The notes below the pieces were generated by a model. That model did no database searches. It saw only the letters and a program-made list of their open reading frames with translations, and was not told the DNA's origin. A stretch of 64,000 bases of DNA from an uncultured Bacteroidales bacterium (GTDB taxonomy: Bacteria; Bacteroidota; Bacteroidia; Bacteroidales; UBA932), in the NCBI GenBank assembly GCA_944322605.1, contig CALUPD010000020.1:62001-126000 (forward strand), given 5' to 3'. Every line of letters begins with the position of its first letter. Positions within the stretch are counted from its first letter, which is position 1. Both the position numbers and the translations under genes were made by a program. Below, in pieces: positions 45,755 to 54,619 of this stretch.

Positions 45755-46540
45755 ATGGGCATTAGGGGAAAAGTGTCATCCGGATTCGTTATAATCGGAT
45801 TAATATTGTTTATATCGGGAGTGATCGCCGTTTTCGAGTTCAGCCGCATGAGCCGTTCGATGTCGGGCCTCATTTCCAACAATATCCAAAGCATGAACAC
45901 GTCGCGTTATCTTTTGCGTTCATGCGACAAGGTCAATATGTTCGTATTGGAAGGCCTGGGAAACGAAAATCCGGACAGGTCTTTCATGGACAGCCTTAAA
46001 TGCTCCGACATGGAAGCATACCTGTCGTCCGTCAGGAAAAATTTCACGACAATAACCGAGAATAATCTTTCTGATTCGATCATCGTCTTTTATAAGGAGT
46101 ATGCGGATGCCGTAATGTCGATGGATACTGTCTGCACGAAAACATATTCCGAAAGGAGGGAATGGTATTACTCTGCCATTCATCCCGTATATAAAAAGCT
46201 CCGCACGAGCATAAACGAGCTTAACGACGTTTCCATAAATGAGTTGAAAAACAATTCCTCGTCCCTTGAGGCAGGGTTTTACAGAAGCATAATGCCAGGC
46301 GTGATAGCCATATGCGCCGGAATCGTGCTTGTCCTGCTTTTCAATTACTTCATCAATTACTATCTCATTTCTCCGATAATCCTTATATCCAAAGGCATAA
46401 AATCGTATATACAGATGAGGCGCACATACAATGTGACTTTCGATAACGAGGATGAATTGACCGACCTTAACAGGCAGGTCAAGGAAATAATAGACGAGAA
46501 TAAGAAATTAAGGAAAACAGTAACCACGAAAGAGCAATGA
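45755..46540 (+). CDS. Orphan membrane receptor with HAMP domain
   Basis: 261 residues: helix 1 (about 9-29, FVIIGLILFISGVIAVFEF), a periplasmic four-helix-bundle sensor (about 32-178; repeated SxSxNxxxSM-like helices), helix 2 (about 182-203), then a HAMP domain (SPIILISKGIKSYIQMRR to LTDLNRQVKEII) and 20 polar residues. It has no kinase, methyl-accepting or cyclase domain, so it ends where an output domain would begin. The stop codon overlaps the trkH start (ATGA), so the two are translationally coupled. A role in signalling to the potassium transporter is inferred from this only. Confidence 0.8.
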   Translation: MGIRGKVSSGFVIIGLILFISGVIAVFEFSRMSRSMSGLISNNIQSMNTSRYLLRSCDKVNMFVLEGLGNENPDRSFMDSLKCSDMEAYLSSVRKNFTTITENNLSDSIIVFYKEYADAVMSMDTVCTKTYSERREWYYSAIHPVYKKLRTSINELNDVSINELKNNSSSLEAGFYRSIMPGVIAICAGIVLVLLFNYFINYYLISPIILISKGIKSYIQMRRTYNVTFDNEDELTDLNRQVKEIIDENKKLRKTVTTKEQ

Positions 46541-47988
46541 ATGTAAGTACGATAGCCCGCAACATCGGGCTTATTCTTTTGCTGAATGCTTTTTTTATGC
46601 TTTTATGCCTTGTCGTTTCCATTTGCTGCGGATTCGATTCTTCTTTCTCGCCGTTGCTCCTGAGCGTGATAATCACGACGGTGGTGGGCGTTTTCCCGTT
46701 GATTTTCACAAGAAAGTCCGGGAATCTCTCGAATAAGGAAGTGATTGTCACAGGGGTCTTGTCATGGATAGTATCATGCGTTTTCGGCATGCTCCCTATG
46801 ATTTTGTGGGGCGGCGAGTTTACATTGGAAAATGCTTTTTTTGAGAGCGTTTCAGGCTATACGACGACCGGCGCGACGATTTTGTCGGATGTCGAAGCCT
46901 TGCCGGAAGGACTGTTGCTTTGGCGTTCGTCAATGCATTTCATGGGAGGCCTCGGAGTAGTGCTGTTCATGCTGTTCCTTTTGCCATCGATAGGAAAGAA
47001 CAGCCGTATGAAGATGAGCCGCATGGAAATATCTTCAATATCCAAGGAAAATTTCAATTTCAGGACGAACCAGCTTCTCAAGGTCATTGTTACGGTCTAT
47101 ACTACTTTGGCTGCTTTGGAAACGATAGCCCTGATGATTGCCGGCATGGACTTTTTAGACGCCTTGAACCATTCGTTCAGTACCGTGGCGACAGGAGGCT
47201 TCGGTACTCGCAATTCATCGATCCAGGCATTCGATTCAGTTGCCATAGAAATAATACTCATGGTGTTCATGTTCCTGTCCGGACTGCATTTCGGCCTGTT
47301 GTACGGCATGATCGCCAGCAGGTCGTTCAGGATTTTCAAAAATCCGGTAGTGAGATATTATTTCTTTACGATAATCGTTTGTTCTCTGCTCATGTCGTTT
47401 TCCTTAGTCGGCAGCGGGACGATCGAAAATTTCTGGACGGCATTGAGGCATTCGATGTTCCAGGCCATTTCTTTCGCGAGCACGACAGGCTTCGGTTCGA
47501 TAGATTGCACGCAATGGCCTATATTCGCTGCCGTAATACTTGTTTTCCTTTCGATACAGTGCGCATGTTCAGGTTCTACGGCGGGAGGGATAAAGGCGGA
47601 CAGGATGTACATTTTGTTCCTGTCCATAAAATCGAACATAAAAAGGAAACTTCATCCCAATGCCGTTATGCCTGTCCACATGGGAGGCAAGAACATCGAG
47701 CCTGAAATAGTTTCTTCCGTAACGCAGTACATATCATTGTACATAGTTGTGATAATCGCGGGGACGCTGCTCGTTTCCATTTTCGAGACGGACCTGGTAG
47801 AAACATCTACTTCGGTAATCACCTGCCTCGGCAACGTGGGCCCGGGCTTCGGTTCGATCGGCCCTCTTGACAATTACGGACATTTCGCGCCCATGTCGAA
47901 ATTCATTCTTTCATTGGTGATGCTGCTCGGGCGTGTCGAGATTTATCCGTTTTTGGTTATGTTTTACATTTTCAGAAAGAATGCTTGA
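46537..47988 (+). CDS. trkH: TrkH-family potassium uptake protein
   Basis: Pore-forming subunit of a Trk/Ktr K+ transporter, 483 residues. The four selectivity-filter loops are visible: GYTTTGAT, STVATGGFGT, SFASTTGFGS and CLGNVGPGFGS. Ten to eleven helices including two extra N-terminal ones, as in TrkH. The regulatory TrkA protein is not encoded next to it; instead the HAMP receptor gene overlaps its start. Confidence 0.93.
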   Translation: MNVSTIARNIGLILLLNAFFMLLCLVVSICCGFDSSFSPLLLSVIITTVVGVFPLIFTRKSGNLSNKEVIVTGVLSWIVSCVFGMLPMILWGGEFTLENAFFESVSGYTTTGATILSDVEALPEGLLLWRSSMHFMGGLGVVLFMLFLLPSIGKNSRMKMSRMEISSISKENFNFRTNQLLKVIVTVYTTLAALETIALMIAGMDFLDALNHSFSTVATGGFGTRNSSIQAFDSVAIEIILMVFMFLSGLHFGLLYGMIASRSFRIFKNPVVRYYFFTIIVCSLLMSFSLVGSGTIENFWTALRHSMFQAISFASTTGFGSIDCTQWPIFAAVILVFLSIQCACSGSTAGGIKADRMYILFLSIKSNIKRKLHPNAVMPVHMGGKNIEPEIVSSVTQYISLYIVVIIAGTLLVSIFETDLVETSTSVITCLGNVGPGFGSIGPLDNYGHFAPMSKFILSLVMLLGRVEIYPFLVMFYIFRKNA

Positions 47989-47990
47989 CG

Positions 47991-49412
47991 ATGGCGGTTG
48001 AAAAATATATTGCGGATGCCATTCTCGGCAATTTCGGGCATGTACCGACACCAAGCCAAAGCGCGCTGTTCGGAAAACTTGCCGAATTCGCAGGAGGAAA
48101 TACTGACATCATGCTCGTGAGCGGTTATGCGGGAACAGGCAAGACTACAGCTGTATCCGCCTTTATAAAAACGCTTAAAGATTTGTCATTCAGATATGTA
48201 TTGCTGGCTCCTACCGGCCGTGCGGCAAAGGTCCTTTCGTTTTATTCGGGAGGACGGGCATATACGATACATAAACAGATATACCGTCAAAGGAGCATTA
48301 AAGGAGACGGTTCGGTCCCGTCATTCGACATAGACATCAATAAGATGAAAGACACCTATTTCATCGTGGATGAATGCTCGCTTATTTCCAATAGCCAAAG
48401 CCCGGGCGCGATTTTCGGCTCAGGTGCCCTTTTGGATGATCTTGTCCGTTACGTGAGATCCAATTCCGGGAACAAGCTGTTGCTTGTGGGAGATCCCGCG
48501 CAGCTTCCTCCCGTCGGTACCAGTTGCAGCTATGCGATGGACCTGTCTTATCTCGAAGGGTACGGCAATGTAATGCATTCGGAATTGACCGATGTCGTCA
48601 GACAGGCCGAATCGTCAGGCATCCTTATGAATGCCGACAGGTTGCGGCGAATGATCATGGGAAATTCGGAGGGGTTTCCCGAATTGTCATTGGCCGGTTT
48701 CGACGACATCGAAAGGCTGGGCGGCGAATACCTGATTGAGAAGCTGAATGACGCGGTAAACAAGTACGGGAGCGACGAGGTCATAGTGCTCTGTTATTCG
48801 AACAGGAGGGCGAACAGGTACAACGCAGGCATAAGGGCCAAAATCTATTACAGGGAAGAGGAGCTCGTGAAAGGGGAAAAGTTGATGGTTGTGAAAAATT
48901 GTTATAACTTTATAGACGATATAAAAGAACTCGATTTCATAGCAAACGGCGATATTGTGGAATTGCAGAGGATATACAACCATGAAGAGCGGTACGGGCT
49001 GCGGTTTGCCGACGCAGATCTGTCATTGCCCGATTACGGCGGTGCGGAAATAAAGGCGAAGATAGTGCTCGATACCCTGGCAAGCGAATCGGCGTCCCTT
49101 ACCCAGGAAGAATCCAACGCTTTGTTCCAAGGCGTGATGGAAGATTATTCCCATATACGGAGCAAGTCTAAACGGTACGAGGCGGTCAGGGAAGATCCGT
49201 ATTTTTCGGCCTTGCAGGTAAAGTACGCGTCTGCGATAACATGCCATAAGTCCCAGGGAGGGCAGTGGGACTGCGTATTTGTCGATAACAGCTTTTGGAA
49301 GGATGAAATGTCTTTGGATGATAAAAAATGGCTTTACACAGCCATGACACGTGCAAAGAAAAAAATATATCTTGTAAATTTTAACGACCGTTTTTTTGAA
49401 ACGGCAAAATGA
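47991..49412 (+). CDS. RecD-like superfamily 1 helicase (AAA ATPase)
   Basis: 473 residues. Walker A GYAGTGKTTA, LLAPTGRAAKVLS, Walker B YFIVDECSLIS, GDPAQLPPVG, and the C-terminal UvrD-like part with ITCHKSQGGQWDCVFVDNSF and WLYTAMTRAKKKIYLVN. The combination matches 5'-3' helicases of the RecD2/Dda kind, without the long N-terminal region of RecD2. Start ATG 47991, 2 bases after trkH; function in repair is presumed. Confidence 0.87.
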   Translation: MAVEKYIADAILGNFGHVPTPSQSALFGKLAEFAGGNTDIMLVSGYAGTGKTTAVSAFIKTLKDLSFRYVLLAPTGRAAKVLSFYSGGRAYTIHKQIYRQRSIKGDGSVPSFDIDINKMKDTYFIVDECSLISNSQSPGAIFGSGALLDDLVRYVRSNSGNKLLLVGDPAQLPPVGTSCSYAMDLSYLEGYGNVMHSELTDVVRQAESSGILMNADRLRRMIMGNSEGFPELSLAGFDDIERLGGEYLIEKLNDAVNKYGSDEVIVLCYSNRRANRYNAGIRAKIYYREEELVKGEKLMVVKNCYNFIDDIKELDFIANGDIVELQRIYNHEERYGLRFADADLSLPDYGGAEIKAKIVLDTLASESASLTQEESNALFQGVMEDYSHIRSKSKRYEAVREDPYFSALQVKYASAITCHKSQGGQWDCVFVDNSFWKDEMSLDDKKWLYTAMTRAKKKIYLVNFNDRFFETAK

Positions 49413-49419
49413 ATCCGAT

Positions 49420-51510
49420 ATGGTTAAAAGGATTATCTTATCATGCGCTGCCATTGCAGCTTCCCTGCCATCCCTATTTGCAGGAAATGACGGCAAAATC
49501 AATTTGTCCCTCGGAGAAATAGCAGGGGAATTGCCGGATGGCATATTGAATGAAAGGCTAGCTCCATTCAGGTGGTCGAATAAGGATGTGCTTGTCCTGA
49601 AAGCGAATGACAGCTCTTATGCAACTTATGACATCCGGAGCGGCAAAATGGGAGAATATCTCATTCCTGAATCCAAGATGGAGCCTGCTATAATACGGGA
49701 ACTGGAAAAGACTGTGGAAAATCCCGTATTTTCTCCTGATTCGTCCAAAATAGCATATACGAAAGGCAATGACCTTTATGTCATGGATGTGCGTACCGGA
49801 GAAAGCAAGGCCATTTCTACGGACGGGACGGAACTTGTGCTCAACGGCCGGGCTTCATGGGTATATTATGAAGAGATACTCGGCAGGGCGACCGATTACA
49901 AGGCGTTTTGGTGGTCTCCCGACAGCCGGAAAATCGCATATTACAGATTCGATGATTCGCAGGTGCCGGTGTTTCCTATTTTCGACAATAGCGGAAAGCA
50001 CGGCAAACTGATAGAAACGCGCTATCCCATGGCAGGCGATGAGAATCCTAAAGTGAAAGTCGCGATGGCGGATGTTGAAAGCGGCGATATAGTCTGGGCT
50101 GATTTCGACGAGGCGGAGGACCAGTATTTCGGAATTCCGTTCTGGAGCGCCGATTCCGAAAAGTTCATGGTGCCTTGGATGCCGCGCGACCAGAACCATC
50201 TATGCCTTTACGAAGTTTCTCCTTATGACGGTTCGAAACGTGCCATATATGAGGAAAGGCAGCCTTCGTGGATAGATTGGATAAAGGACATGCTATTCAC
50301 GGATGACGGATTTTTCATGGTCAGGGATTTCGAAGGCTGGGAATACATATATTATCAGTCGTTTGACGGCAAAATCCTTAAAAGGCTGACAGACGGTACT
50401 CCTTGGGGGACAAGGCTTCTTAAATACGATGAAAAGGGAGGAAATCTTTTTTATACCTCAAGGGCGGAAACCTCGACCAGAAACGATGTGTACAAGTTAG
50501 TCCTCAAGAGCGGAAAATCGTACAGGCTTTCGTTCGGCGATTATAATTTTACAGATGTCAAGATATCTCCTGACAACCGTTATTTCGCCGCATGCATGTC
50601 GAACGTGCATGTTCCTGAAAAAACCGTAGTCGTAAAGATCAGCAACGGCGACAAAAAGGATTACGAGGTGGTAAGCGACATGAAAGGGGAGAATTACGAC
50701 AAGTACAAGATAGCGGAATCGGATATGGTTTTCATAGAAGTCGACGGTTACAGGCTTCCGGCTTCGATAATCCTTCCTGTGGATATGGATTCCACGGCAA
50801 AATATCCTGTCATAATTTCGATGTACGGAGGACCGAATCACGGCACTGTGATGGACAAATGGGCCCGTCCGTCCATAAAAAACCAGTTATGGGCCAACCA
50901 GGGGGTAATACAGGTCAATATAGACCATAGGGCTTCCGGCCATTGCGGCAAAAAGGGATTGAACCACATATACAGGAATCTAGGCAAGACGGAACTTTCG
51001 GATTATATAGAGTGGGTCAAATATTTAAGGACTCTTCCTTATGTTGACGCGGAAAGAATTGGCATAACCGGATTTTCATACGGAGGCACGATGACGGTCC
51101 TTGCGTTGACTGACGGGGCCGATTATTTCCAGTACGGCATTGCCGGAGGCGGCGTGTACGACTGGCAGCTATATGATTCGCATTATACGGAAAGGTATAT
51201 GGATACTCCGCAGGACAATCCTGAAGGGTATGCCTATGCAAGGGTTTGCGACAGGGTAGGAAAGTACAGGTGCGAAAACGGTTCGATGTTGCGCATAACC
51301 CACGGGTCTTCGGACGACAATGTGCATATGCAGAGCACCATGCAGCTGATTGACGCCTTGCAGAAGGAAAACAAGGATTTCGAACTTATGATATATCCGG
51401 GAGGAATGCATGGATATCACGGTTATCAGGCCGCGCACTCGGATAAGGAAGATTTAAGGTTCTGGTACAAATATCTTCTCGGGCAGGAATTGCCGGAGGA
51501 ATTAAAATAA
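49420..51510 (+). CDS. Dipeptidyl peptidase IV (S9B family)
   Basis: Exported serine peptidase that removes Xaa-Pro (or Xaa-Ala) dipeptides. 696 residues with a signal peptide (KRIILSCAAIAASLPSLFAG), an N-terminal beta-propeller (about 50-440) with the substrate-binding pair in YYEEILGR, and an alpha/beta hydrolase domain: S553 (GFSYGGT), Asp at 632 (GSSDDNVH) and H664 (GGMHGYHG). Start ATG 49420 fits the signal peptide. Such DPPs are important for peptide use in asaccharolytic Bacteroidales. Confidence 0.94.
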   Translation: MVKRIILSCAAIAASLPSLFAGNDGKINLSLGEIAGELPDGILNERLAPFRWSNKDVLVLKANDSSYATYDIRSGKMGEYLIPESKMEPAIIRELEKTVENPVFSPDSSKIAYTKGNDLYVMDVRTGESKAISTDGTELVLNGRASWVYYEEILGRATDYKAFWWSPDSRKIAYYRFDDSQVPVFPIFDNSGKHGKLIETRYPMAGDENPKVKVAMADVESGDIVWADFDEAEDQYFGIPFWSADSEKFMVPWMPRDQNHLCLYEVSPYDGSKRAIYEERQPSWIDWIKDMLFTDDGFFMVRDFEGWEYIYYQSFDGKILKRLTDGTPWGTRLLKYDEKGGNLFYTSRAETSTRNDVYKLVLKSGKSYRLSFGDYNFTDVKISPDNRYFAACMSNVHVPEKTVVVKISNGDKKDYEVVSDMKGENYDKYKIAESDMVFIEVDGYRLPASIILPVDMDSTAKYPVIISMYGGPNHGTVMDKWARPSIKNQLWANQGVIQVNIDHRASGHCGKKGLNHIYRNLGKTELSDYIEWVKYLRTLPYVDAERIGITGFSYGGTMTVLALTDGADYFQYGIAGGGVYDWQLYDSHYTERYMDTPQDNPEGYAYARVCDRVGKYRCENGSMLRITHGSSDDNVHMQSTMQLIDALQKENKDFELMIYPGGMHGYHGYQAAHSDKEDLRFWYKYLLGQELPEELK

Positions 51511-51518
51511 TAATCAGT

Positions 51519-51953
51519 ATGGAAATCTGGCACATTTGGATGATTGCAGCTTTGCTGCTGGTGGTTGTTGAAATATTCACGCAGGGTTTTGCCGTCATTT
51601 GCTTAGCTATAGGAGCGGTTGCGGCGGCAGTGGCGTCTGCTTTTTCTCCTGACATAAAGGTGCAGCTTTTGTGGTTTTCCGTTTTTACGATAATATCTTT
51701 CGTTACGGTAAGGCCTCTCATGATAAAGGCTTTCAAAAGAAAAGGCCCTGGCCGCGAAAGCGGTGTCCTCGCGCTTGAAGGGCGCATGGCGGTCGTGTCC
51801 GAGACGATAGAAGAAAAAGGCAGCGGCAGGGTAAAAGTGGACGGGGACGACTGGAAGGCGGTTTCGGAAAACGGAGCAAGGATTGAAAGAGGAAAACACG
51901 TGAAAATCATAAGTGTAAACAGCGTTATCCTTAAAGTCAGGGAAACCGATTGA
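51519..51953 (+). CDS. NfeD-family membrane protein
   Basis: 144 residues: two to three membrane helices (about 5-70), then a cytoplasmic or membrane-surface OB-fold domain (about 85-142; GRMAVVSETIEEKGSGRVKV and WKAVSENGARIERGKHVKII). NfeD proteins are partners of SPFH proteins in the same operon, as here with the gene 28 bases downstream. Confidence 0.9.
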   Translation: MEIWHIWMIAALLLVVVEIFTQGFAVICLAIGAVAAAVASAFSPDIKVQLLWFSVFTIISFVTVRPLMIKAFKRKGPGRESGVLALEGRMAVVSETIEEKGSGRVKVDGDDWKAVSENGARIERGKHVKIISVNSVILKVRETD

Positions 51954-51981
51954 CAAATATATTCAAACTAAAATTTCGATT

Positions 51982-52962
51982 ATGGGAACATTTATTATCG
52001 TAGGGCTGATTGCCCTGATTGTCATTATTTTCGCTTTGATGGGACTGAAGATAATCCAACAAGGCGAGACCAAGGTTATTGAGAGATTGGGAAAATACCA
52101 TGCTACCCTTCCGTCCGGCATAAATATTATATGGCCTATATTGGACAAGCCGCGCAAGGTGTATGTGCGTTATATCCGCGAAGGATTCAACGGTGAAAAC
52201 AGGGTGATTATAAAATTGTCGGACAGCATCGATCTCAGGGAGCAGGTTTACGATTTTCCGGAGCAGAGCGTCATAACCAAAGACAATGTCACTACGCGTA
52301 TCAACGCGCTTTTGTATTTTCAGATTACCGATCCGTTCAAGGCTGTATATGAAATTGACAATCTGCCTAATGCCATTGAAAAACTTACCCAGACCACGCT
52401 CAGGAATGTCATCGGCGAGTTGGAACTGGATGAAACTCTTACTTCCCGCGATACCATAAATTCCAAGTTGCGGGCCGTGCTCGATGAAGCGACCAATAAA
52501 TGGGGTGTCAAAGTGAACAGGGTGGAACTTCAGGACATTACTCCTCCTGACAGTGTCAGGAACGCTATGGAACAGCAAATGCAGGCTGAACGTGAAAGGC
52601 GTGCCAAGATATTGAAGGCGGAAGGCGAGAAAACATCGGAGATCCTGAAATCAGAAGGCGAAAAGCAATCGCAGATAAACAAGGCAATGGCCGACAAGGA
52701 ATCGCAGATTCTTACTGCTGAAGGCGAAGCGAAAGCCAAAATCCTTAAAGCGGAGGCGGAAGCTGCTGCCATAACGAAGATCGCCGAGGCGATAAGGGAC
52801 TCCCAGTCTGACCCGGCTTCATATATGCTGGCAGTAAAATATATCGATACGATGAAAGAAATGGTCAGCGGCAAGGACAATAAAACGGTATATATGCCTT
52901 ATGAGGCGTCGTCCATGCTCAGCTCACTTGGCGGCATAAAGGATTTGTTCGATAAAAAATAA
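51982..52962 (+). CDS. SPFH/band 7 (stomatin-like) membrane protein
   Basis: 326 residues: N-terminal helix (about 4-22), SPFH domain (QQGETKVIERLGKYHATLPSG, LREQVYDFPEQSVITKDNV), coiled coil rich in Ala/Glu/Lys repeats (about 195-265, AEGEAKAKILKAEAEAAA), and a short C-terminal tail. The family makes large ring assemblies in the membrane and works with NfeD in quality control or microdomains. Last gene of the run that starts at the HAMP receptor. Confidence 0.92.
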   Translation: MGTFIIVGLIALIVIIFALMGLKIIQQGETKVIERLGKYHATLPSGINIIWPILDKPRKVYVRYIREGFNGENRVIIKLSDSIDLREQVYDFPEQSVITKDNVTTRINALLYFQITDPFKAVYEIDNLPNAIEKLTQTTLRNVIGELELDETLTSRDTINSKLRAVLDEATNKWGVKVNRVELQDITPPDSVRNAMEQQMQAERERRAKILKAEGEKTSEILKSEGEKQSQINKAMADKESQILTAEGEAKAKILKAEAEAAAITKIAEAIRDSQSDPASYMLAVKYIDTMKEMVSGKDNKTVYMPYEASSMLSSLGGIKDLFDKK

Positions 52963-53133
52963 AATGTATATAGCATATCGCCTCAAAGCGGGCGCAGGCC
53001 TTGTGAACGGGATAGTCCGCGCCGAGTAAGAAATTTGCCGGCAAGTGCATCTAAGGGCAGCATATCCGACTGGCATTTTGCATGATCATTAAAAAAGATA
53101 ATCCGGCAGAATAACCGGACGGCTTATAAGACC

Positions 53134-53176
53134 GGTCCCGTCCGCTCCGCTATAGGAGGGACGGGACCTTGTTTTT
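53134..53176 (+). terminator. Terminator between the SPFH and cysteate synthase genes
   Basis: 10-bp perfect GC-rich stem (53134-53143 with 53159-53168), 15-base loop, then TTGTTTTT. The remaining parts of 52963-53271 show nothing recognisable. Confidence 0.75.
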
Positions 53177-53271
53177 CATCAGCAGGACTCCGGCGGGTAA
53201 TCAAGAATGAATTAGCTTGCAGTACCGGAAACCGGCTTGTGGTTGCAGATGGTGTCCGTCGCGAGTCAGGC

Positions 53272-54561
53272 CTATCTGAAAAGGGCTTCCGCTTCGGATA
53301 TTATTTTTTCTTTCGGCATGGAATGCACGTCTATTATCAGATCAGGTTTTGCATTATATGTCTTGTTATGGTTTTTGAAGAGTTTTTCTCCTCCTCCCGT
53401 GATATTGAGCATGATAATGTCGTTGCATCCTATTTCCTTGTTTTCCGCCGATTGCCTTAATGCGGAAATGGCTACGCCTGCGGCCTTGTTTACGTCTATT
53501 CCCTCAAGCTGTTCGAACAGGCGGCAGCTTTCGTTCAAGTCTTCGTTTGTTACGGCTTTCATTGTTCCGCCTGTAGCTGTCAGCGCGTCGAACAATCCTC
53601 CTTTTATTCCGTATGGCGGCTTCCTGTTTGCAAGCACCTTGGCTTCAATCTGAAGAGCCATGTTCCTTGCAAGGGCCTCGTCTTCGAAATGTATGTCCCT
53701 CGAATGGTTGTTCCATGCATCGTACATCGGCACAAAAGGGTAATTCTGGGCAGGAACAAGGCGCATGGTCTTGTTTCCGAACCTTCCGTCTTCAATCAGC
53801 CTCAGGTTTGTTTCCCATGCGGCAATCGTGCCTGTGCCGCTTCCTACGGCCTGGAAATAATAGTCGGGTATTTCGCCTATTTCCATGACTGCGGACAATA
53901 CAGTGGTTCCCATTCCGTCCCTTCTTGCCACATTCTTGGCTCCTCCTTCTTCGAGGAATTTATCAGAACTGCATACTATGTTCGCAAGGTATATGGCATC
54001 GAAATAGTCGCTGCCTGAAGGAGTGCTTATTATTTTTACGCAATCGTTAAGCGGTTTTTCGAACCACATCGCGTCCATGTTGTCTTCAGGTATGGAAATC
54101 AGCACCGGAATCCTGTTCTCGGAGCAGACTTTCGCGAAAGCCCTGGCCGTGTTTCCGGCTGAAGCAACTACCAGTATCCTTTCATTCGGCCTGTCGAGGC
54201 GTCCGCATACCGAATATGCTTCCGTTTCCTTGAACGAACAGCTTGTCATCATGGCCTTCTTTTCCGGCCAGTATCCGGAAAAAGTTATGTACAGGTTCTT
54301 TAATCCGAGAAATGAGGCCAATCTTTCGCTTTTGTATGTTACAGGGGCTGCCGAGCCTTCGAGAATCCTTCTTACAGGCAACCAGTCCATATATTTGTAT
54401 AAGCCGAAGGAATCGTCTTTTATTTCGATCTGTTTTTTTTTATATACGGCGCGGATGAGGGATGTTCCGTCTCCTTGCGGATCATTGAGATACCAATGAT
54501 CGTCTTCAAAAATTCTTGATGTTGCGACATTCTGCAACTTGTAATCCGTTATCGGTTTCAT
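53272..54561 (-). CDS. Cysteate synthase (threonine synthase-like, PLP-dependent)
   Basis: 429 residues, fold-type II PLP enzyme. PLP lysine in TSCSFKETEAYS, phosphate-binding glycines in AVGSGTGTIAAWE, ASAGNTARAFAKV near the substrate site. The sequence resembles the Bacteroidales group annotated as cysteate synthase (phosphoserine plus sulfite gives L-cysteate) more than true threonine synthase, for instance by GSAAPVTYKSE and FSGYWPEKKAMMTSCSF. Cysteate is the polar precursor of sulfonolipids in some Bacteroidota. Threonine synthase cannot be fully excluded. Start ATG 54561 (MKPITDYKLQN); the longer frame overlaps the upstream gene and its promoter box. Confidence 0.82.
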   Translation of the reverse strand: MKPITDYKLQNVATSRIFEDDHWYLNDPQGDGTSLIRAVYKKKQIEIKDDSFGLYKYMDWLPVRRILEGSAAPVTYKSERLASFLGLKNLYITFSGYWPEKKAMMTSCSFKETEAYSVCGRLDRPNERILVVASAGNTARAFAKVCSENRIPVLISIPEDNMDAMWFEKPLNDCVKIISTPSGSDYFDAIYLANIVCSSDKFLEEGGAKNVARRDGMGTTVLSAVMEIGEIPDYYFQAVGSGTGTIAAWETNLRLIEDGRFGNKTMRLVPAQNYPFVPMYDAWNNHSRDIHFEDEALARNMALQIEAKVLANRKPPYGIKGGLFDALTATGGTMKAVTNEDLNESCRLFEQLEGIDVNKAAGVAISALRQSAENKEIGCNDIIMLNITGGGEKLFKNHNKTYNAKPDLIIDVHSMPKEKIISEAEALFR

Positions 54562-54601
54562 AATCGTGCGTATAATTTTCAAATTCAAGCCGGGCAGGGT
54601 G

Positions 54602-54609
54602 CAAATGTA
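54602..54609 (-). promoter_or_regulatory. Cysteate synthase promoter (-7 box)
   Basis: TACATTTG on the reverse strand, 40 bases before the start codon, with TTGA (54630-54627) 17 bases further upstream. It overlaps the region just after the Hdr operon, so the gene can be transcribed apart from it. Confidence 0.55.
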
Positions 54610-54619
54610 CGAAAACCTG

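Noticed and set aside
53272..54561. Threonine synthase thrC as first call
   Set aside because: Threonine-synthase-like, but the segments GSAAPVTYKSE and FSGYWPEKKA match my recollection of the Bacteroidales cysteate synthase group better; kept as the alternative.
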